A DNA stretch of 42,384 bases. Origin: Kribbella catacumbae DSM 19601 (lineage in GTDB: Bacteria > Actinomycetota > Actinomycetes > Propionibacteriales > Kribbellaceae). How positions within the stretch are numbered: the first letter of the stretch is position 1; each line of letters starts with the position of its first letter. Of this stretch, positions 39,981 to 42,384 are shown in pieces. The notes under the pieces are model-generated. The model made no database searches, was not told the origin of the DNA, and saw only the letters and a program-made list of their open reading frames with translations. The stretch is taken from NCBI RefSeq assembly GCF_000372465.1, contig NZ_AQUZ01000071.1, positions 1-42,384 on the forward strand, written 5' to 3'. Made by a program: the position numbers and the translations under genes.

Positions 39981-40043
39981 GCCGCGATCGTTGCCCTCGG
40001 CATTGTCCCCGCCCTGAAAGCCTCACTGCGGACGACCAGCTGA
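39981..40043 (+). pseudogene. Remnant of the MFS exporter 2 C-terminus
   Basis: These 63 bases encode AAIVALGIVPALKASLRTTS plus stop, matching AAIVALAIVPALKTSLRATA plus stop at 38772-38834, with the same CGACGGTG after the stop. No start or upstream part is present. It marks the left end of the duplicated unit. Confidence 0.85.
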
Positions 40044-40177
40044 CGACGGTGTGGGTTACGGTCTAGACCTGTTCGAGCAGCTGGAATCCGTTCGGTGGTG
40101 ACTCCTCCCCGGGCCAGAGCTACAGTCGCATCATCTCGACCGAGACGTGTCGACTTCTGCCGGAGGGGGACTCCCAG

Positions 40178-41125
40178 ATGAAACTGCAGCGCCTCGCGCT
40201 CGCACTGGCCGGTGCCGGACTGTTCGCCGCTACCGTCGGCTCGGGCTCGGCCGTCGCGGCCGAACCGTGGCCGTCATTGGCCGACCAGATCGCCAAGTCG
40301 AAGCAGCAGTCCACGACGAAGGCCGCGGCTGAGGCCTGCATGAGCTCGGTCGGCTGGGCGAACTCCGACGCCACGGTGGCGTGGGCGAACGCCATCGCCA
40401 GCCGGCCGCCGGAGGCTGTGACCAACGAACCGTTCAACTTCGCGGCAGTCCGGAACTCCGCGACTTGGTATCTGGCGCAGGGCAACTCCGGAACCTACCT
40501 CTACTTCTACGGCTTGTTCCTTTGGGGCGGGAACCTGTACCGGCACGCGACCGTAATGCCGGACTCGGGTGTGCCGCGGCCGACCGTGACCAGGATCGGT
40601 TCGGGCTGGACGAGCTTCAAGTCCATCGCCACGTCCAACGCCGCCTTCACGACGCCGAAGCACGCGTACCTGTACGGCCTGAACACCAACGGCAGCCTGT
40701 ACCGCTACCAGAAGGTCGGTACCGGCTTCCGTGCGCTCGGCTCGTTCGGCGGCTTCAGGGCCTTCAAGGCGATGACCGTGATCAGCGAGACGGCGACGTA
40801 CGACACGCTGCTGATGACGACCAACGCCGGTGCGCTCTACACCATCCGCATCCCCGTCACCGCGACCGCCAAGCCGGTCGTCAAGCTGATCCGCAGTACC
40901 GGTTGGTCGGCCTACGAGTCCCTGGCCGTCGAGGGCTGTGGGGCCCGCGGCGGCTCGCTGGTGGTCGGCGTGGACCACGACACCGACTCGGGCGACCACT
41001 ACGCCATGAGCAAGGCGAACGGCACGGCGACCGTGATCACGTCGTACGGCAAGATCCCGGCCGTCTTCCCCGGAAACACCCACATGGCGTTCACCACCCA
41101 CTACGACCAACTGGTCGGCGAGTAG
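40178..41125 (+). CDS. Secreted tachylectin-2-like beta-propeller protein, copy 2
   Basis: 315 residues, co-linear with copy 1: MKLQRLALALAGAGLFAATV signal, the same repeats (YLYGLNTNGSLYRYQKVGTG, LGSFGGFRAFKAMTVISE), Cys54-region and EGCGARGG cysteines, and an identical C-terminal THYDQLVGE. The two differ most between residues about 55 and 110, where copy 2 has SSVGWANSDATVAW. Divergence there but not in the repeats may reflect different partners. The upstream region including the ribosome site GGAGGGGGACTCCCAG is duplicated as well, so both may respond to the same signal. Confidence 0.75.
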   Translation: MKLQRLALALAGAGLFAATVGSGSAVAAEPWPSLADQIAKSKQQSTTKAAAEACMSSVGWANSDATVAWANAIASRPPEAVTNEPFNFAAVRNSATWYLAQGNSGTYLYFYGLFLWGGNLYRHATVMPDSGVPRPTVTRIGSGWTSFKSIATSNAAFTTPKHAYLYGLNTNGSLYRYQKVGTGFRALGSFGGFRAFKAMTVISETATYDTLLMTTNAGALYTIRIPVTATAKPVVKLIRSTGWSAYESLAVEGCGARGGSLVVGVDHDTDSGDHYAMSKANGTATVITSYGKIPAVFPGNTHMAFTTHYDQLVGE

Positions 41126-41171
41126 CCGCAAGGGATCTCAGCGCGGTCCTGGTCCCAGACCTGGCCGGGCT

Positions 41172-41450
41172 TCACTGGTGAAGGGATTCGTACGCGTCCC
41201 GAAGTTCGCCAGCCTCAGGAACGCCGCGAGCATCGATTCCCTTGATGACCTCCTTGGCCCGCCAGAAGTTCGACGGCACCAGGCGACCGGAGGTGAGCGC
41301 GTCCATCGTGGGCCCGCTCGCCTCGTCGGGTTTGTTGCTGGCGAGCAGCGCGAGCGACAGGTCGAGGCGGGCGGTCGCCGCGCGACGAGGACGAGGCTGC
41401 CCGTACGCCGGTGCCTCCAGCGGCGAAGCTTCATGGAGGGCTGGGACCAC
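41172..41450 (-). pseudogene. C-terminal fragment of an HTH/TPR-type transcriptional regulator
   Basis: About 92 codons with family-like sequence AATARLDLSLALLASNKPDEA, then ALTSGRLVPSNFWRAKEVI and ARGVPEAGELRDAYESL. This resembles the C-terminal tetratricopeptide part of actinomycete XRE-type regulators of about 400 residues. The frame is closed upstream by TGA within TGATCA (41470-41475), and the HTH and most TPR repeats are missing. It is a relic of a longer gene. Confidence 0.6.
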
Positions 41451-41474
41451 GGCGTCCGTGACGCCGCCTGATCA

Positions 41475-41573
41475 ATCGACCTACTCCTGCAGAAGCACGC
41501 CGAGTCGGCCATTCCCCGGGCCGCCGTAAAGGAGTTGTCAGCCCGGCTGTACGCCGAACTGAAGGACTACTAA
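41475..41573 (+). pseudogene. Short C-terminal gene fragment of unknown family
   Basis: 33 codons ending in TAA encode IDLLLQKHAESAIPRAAV, then KELSARLYAELKDY. They look like a genuine helical protein end with good codon bias, but there is a stop just upstream and no start codon. It abuts the oppositely oriented regulator relic at TGATCA, where both strands read TGA, suggesting a rearrangement junction. Confidence 0.35.
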
Positions 41574-41647
41574 CCCCAAAGCCGGTGAGTTAAGGCGTGC
41601 GTGGCGCTGTCAAGGCACCGAACAAATCTCTGAGCCGCGGGCGTGTG

Positions 41648-41751
41648 TTGTCCCGATCGACAGGACATAGTCGGCCGTTCGACCGGGCGCCACGCTCACG
41701 GCAGCGGCGGCCGGCCCCAATACGAGCACTATGTCCTGTCGGTCGGGACAA
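41648..41751. repeat. 23-bp near-perfect inverted repeat with 58-base spacer
   Basis: The arms 41648-41670 (starting TTGTCCCGATCGACAGGA) and 41729-41751 (ending TCGGTCGGGACAA) are complementary with one mismatch. The spacer is GC-rich and non-coding. This could be the termini of a small mobile element or a long structured RNA. Confidence 0.65.
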
Positions 41752-41997
41752 ACATCCCCGCTGAGGCCGGCCTTGGGGTTGACCCGAAGGCGAGGTGCAA
41801 CGTTGGGGCGGGGTTGCCGATGGCGAGCTGGGGCGCAGGGCCGGGAGGGTCCGGACGTCCGTGCAGACACCTCTCCGGTCAGCAAACGCTTCCCCCGGCG
41901 TGTCGGGGCATCGGCGCGAGGTCGTGCGTGCGCTGCCGTCCACGTCTTCGCCGCGACGGACGCAGGGGCGAGCAAGTCGGTGAGTGGCAGATGACCC

Positions 41998-42039
41998 GCG
42001 TGAAGGTTTTTGCCACGGAGCGGCAAAAATCCTTCACGC
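41998..42039. terminator. Strong hairpin with A/T tract, possible terminator
   Basis: GCGTGAAGGTTTTTGCC (41998-42014) pairs with GGCAAAAATCCTTCACGC (42022-42039) with one bulged base and a 7-base loop ACGGAGC. The stem carries T/A runs that would resemble an intrinsic terminator on either strand. It lies downstream of the transposase gene. Confidence 0.6.
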
Positions 42040-42168
42040 CGTGGTTCGGGACGATCTCAGCCAGCGCCGTCGAGCAGCACCTTGTCGGCCTGGTGCATGA
42101 CAGTGATTCCGTGCGAGTCGAGCATGTCCCGAGTTGTGTGGAACTTGGGTGACGATCCACGGTGAACT

Positions 42169-42384
42169 CTAGGCGACGGCACCGACAGTTTCTGTGTGGT
42201 CGGTGGTGTCGGGGTGGGTGTGTCGGTGGAGGGCGGCGACGAGCTGTGGCATGTGTTTGTAGCCCTTGATGCGGCGGAAGGATCGTTCGGCGTTGAGCAT
42301 GCCGGCCGCGGTCCAGCGCAGCACCATGTGCCCGTCGCGCCAGCGGGACACGTTGCGGTTGGTGGTTCGGGCGATCGAGATCAT
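42169..42384 (-). CDS. IS256-type transposase, C-terminal end (gene runs off the right edge)
   Basis: The minus-strand frame is open from the window edge to TAG at 42169-42171. RNVSRWRDGHMVLRWTAAGM, then LNAERSFRRIKGYKHMPQLV, is a typical C-terminus of mutator/IS256-like transposases (RWxDGxMxLRWxAAGM, FRRIxGY). The catalytic DDE residues would lie upstream, outside the window. The left terminal repeat of the element should fall between about 42000 and 42168 but was not identified. An active or recent insertion beside decayed genes is consistent with a rearranged boundary. Confidence 0.7.
   Translation of the reverse strand: MISIARTTNRNVSRWRDGHMVLRWTAAGMLNAERSFRRIKGYKHMPQLVAALHRHTHPDTTDHTETVGAVA

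Larger units (their letters stand above)
38772..41125 (+). repeat. Tandem duplication: transporter tail + promoter + secreted-protein gene
   Basis: Copy 1 runs from the transporter 3' end (38772) through the first secreted gene (39923); copy 2 from 39981 through the second gene (41125). The two copies align through the transporter tail including stop and CGACGGTG, the palindrome, the GGAGGGGGACTCC ribosome region and the whole coding sequence. Each unit is about 1.15 kb. Confidence 0.8.
41574..42168. other. Non-coding stretch with inverted repeats, no supported gene
   Basis: Open frames here lack family resemblance, ribosome sites and codon bias. The stretch contains the 104-bp inverted repeat (41648-41751) and the hairpin at 41998-42039, both listed separately. 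It ends at the stop of the transposase fragment, so part may be the terminal region of an insertion sequence. Confidence 0.5.

Noticed and set aside
41643..42152. 169-codon open frame in the right-hand non-coding stretch
   Set aside because: It runs through both inverted repeats, has no ribosome site and no family resemblance.

Overview
The window is high-GC DNA with strong codon bias, overlapping start and stop codons (ATGA, GTGA) and GGAGG-type ribosome sites. The gene content fits a soil actinomycete; a Kribbella-like member of the Propionibacteriales is my guess from content, not a database result. No rRNA, tRNA or CRISPR array was found.

Region 1 (about 1-11,000) is a peptidoglycan amino-sugar salvage locus, the actinobacterial counterpart of the Bacillus subtilis nagZ-namZ-amiE-murR-murQ set. 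It holds a secreted GH3 NagZ-like enzyme, a second GH3 protein fused to an endonuclease/exonuclease/phosphatase (EEP) domain, a NamZ-type exo-muramidase (DUF1343), a beta-lactamase-fold AmiE-like hydrolase, an RpiR/MurR regulator and the MurNAc-6P etherase MurQ. The nagZ and amiE-like genes share an upstream element with two inverted AGTTACC-like half-sites, which I propose as the regulator's operator. A 5'-truncated DUF234-like ATPase on the minus strand interrupts the locus. Next come an orphan Phd-type antitoxin and a double-GNAT acetyltransferase (to 12,353).

Region 2 (12,707-38,834) is a biosynthetic gene cluster. One tightly overlapping plus-strand operon encodes an adenylating ligase, two carrier proteins, a ketosynthase with an altered active site, a KS N-terminal fragment-like protein, a second ligase, a canonical ketosynthase, 4-hydroxymandelate synthase (HmaS), a phytanoyl-CoA-type dioxygenase, a DUF3050 protein, both subunits of a thiamine-dependent E1 dehydrogenase, and two paralogous ATP-grasp-like ligases. 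A phosphopantetheinyl transferase lies antisense inside it. Then follow an O-methyltransferase plus exporter (minus), a P450 (plus), an SGNH hydrolase plus a third ligase (minus), and a plus-strand operon with a secreted SGNH hydrolase, an HSL-type hydrolase, hydroxymandelate oxidase (Hmo), the Hpg aminotransferase (HpgT) and a second exporter. HmaS + Hmo + HpgT is the complete 4-hydroxyphenylglycine (Hpg) pathway, yet no NRPS or modular PKS is present. The inference is that Hpg, or an intermediate of its pathway, is joined to a short acyl or aryl unit by free-standing ligases and ketosynthases. I do not recognise this combination as a known cluster.

Region 3 (38,970-41,125) is a tandem duplication of a secreted tachylectin-2-like protein gene. 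The copied unit carries its promoter and the last 63 bases of the neighbouring transporter gene. Region 4 (41,126-42,384) is decayed: two gene fragments, a 104-bp inverted repeat, a strong hairpin, and the C-terminal end of an IS256-type transposase that runs off the right edge.
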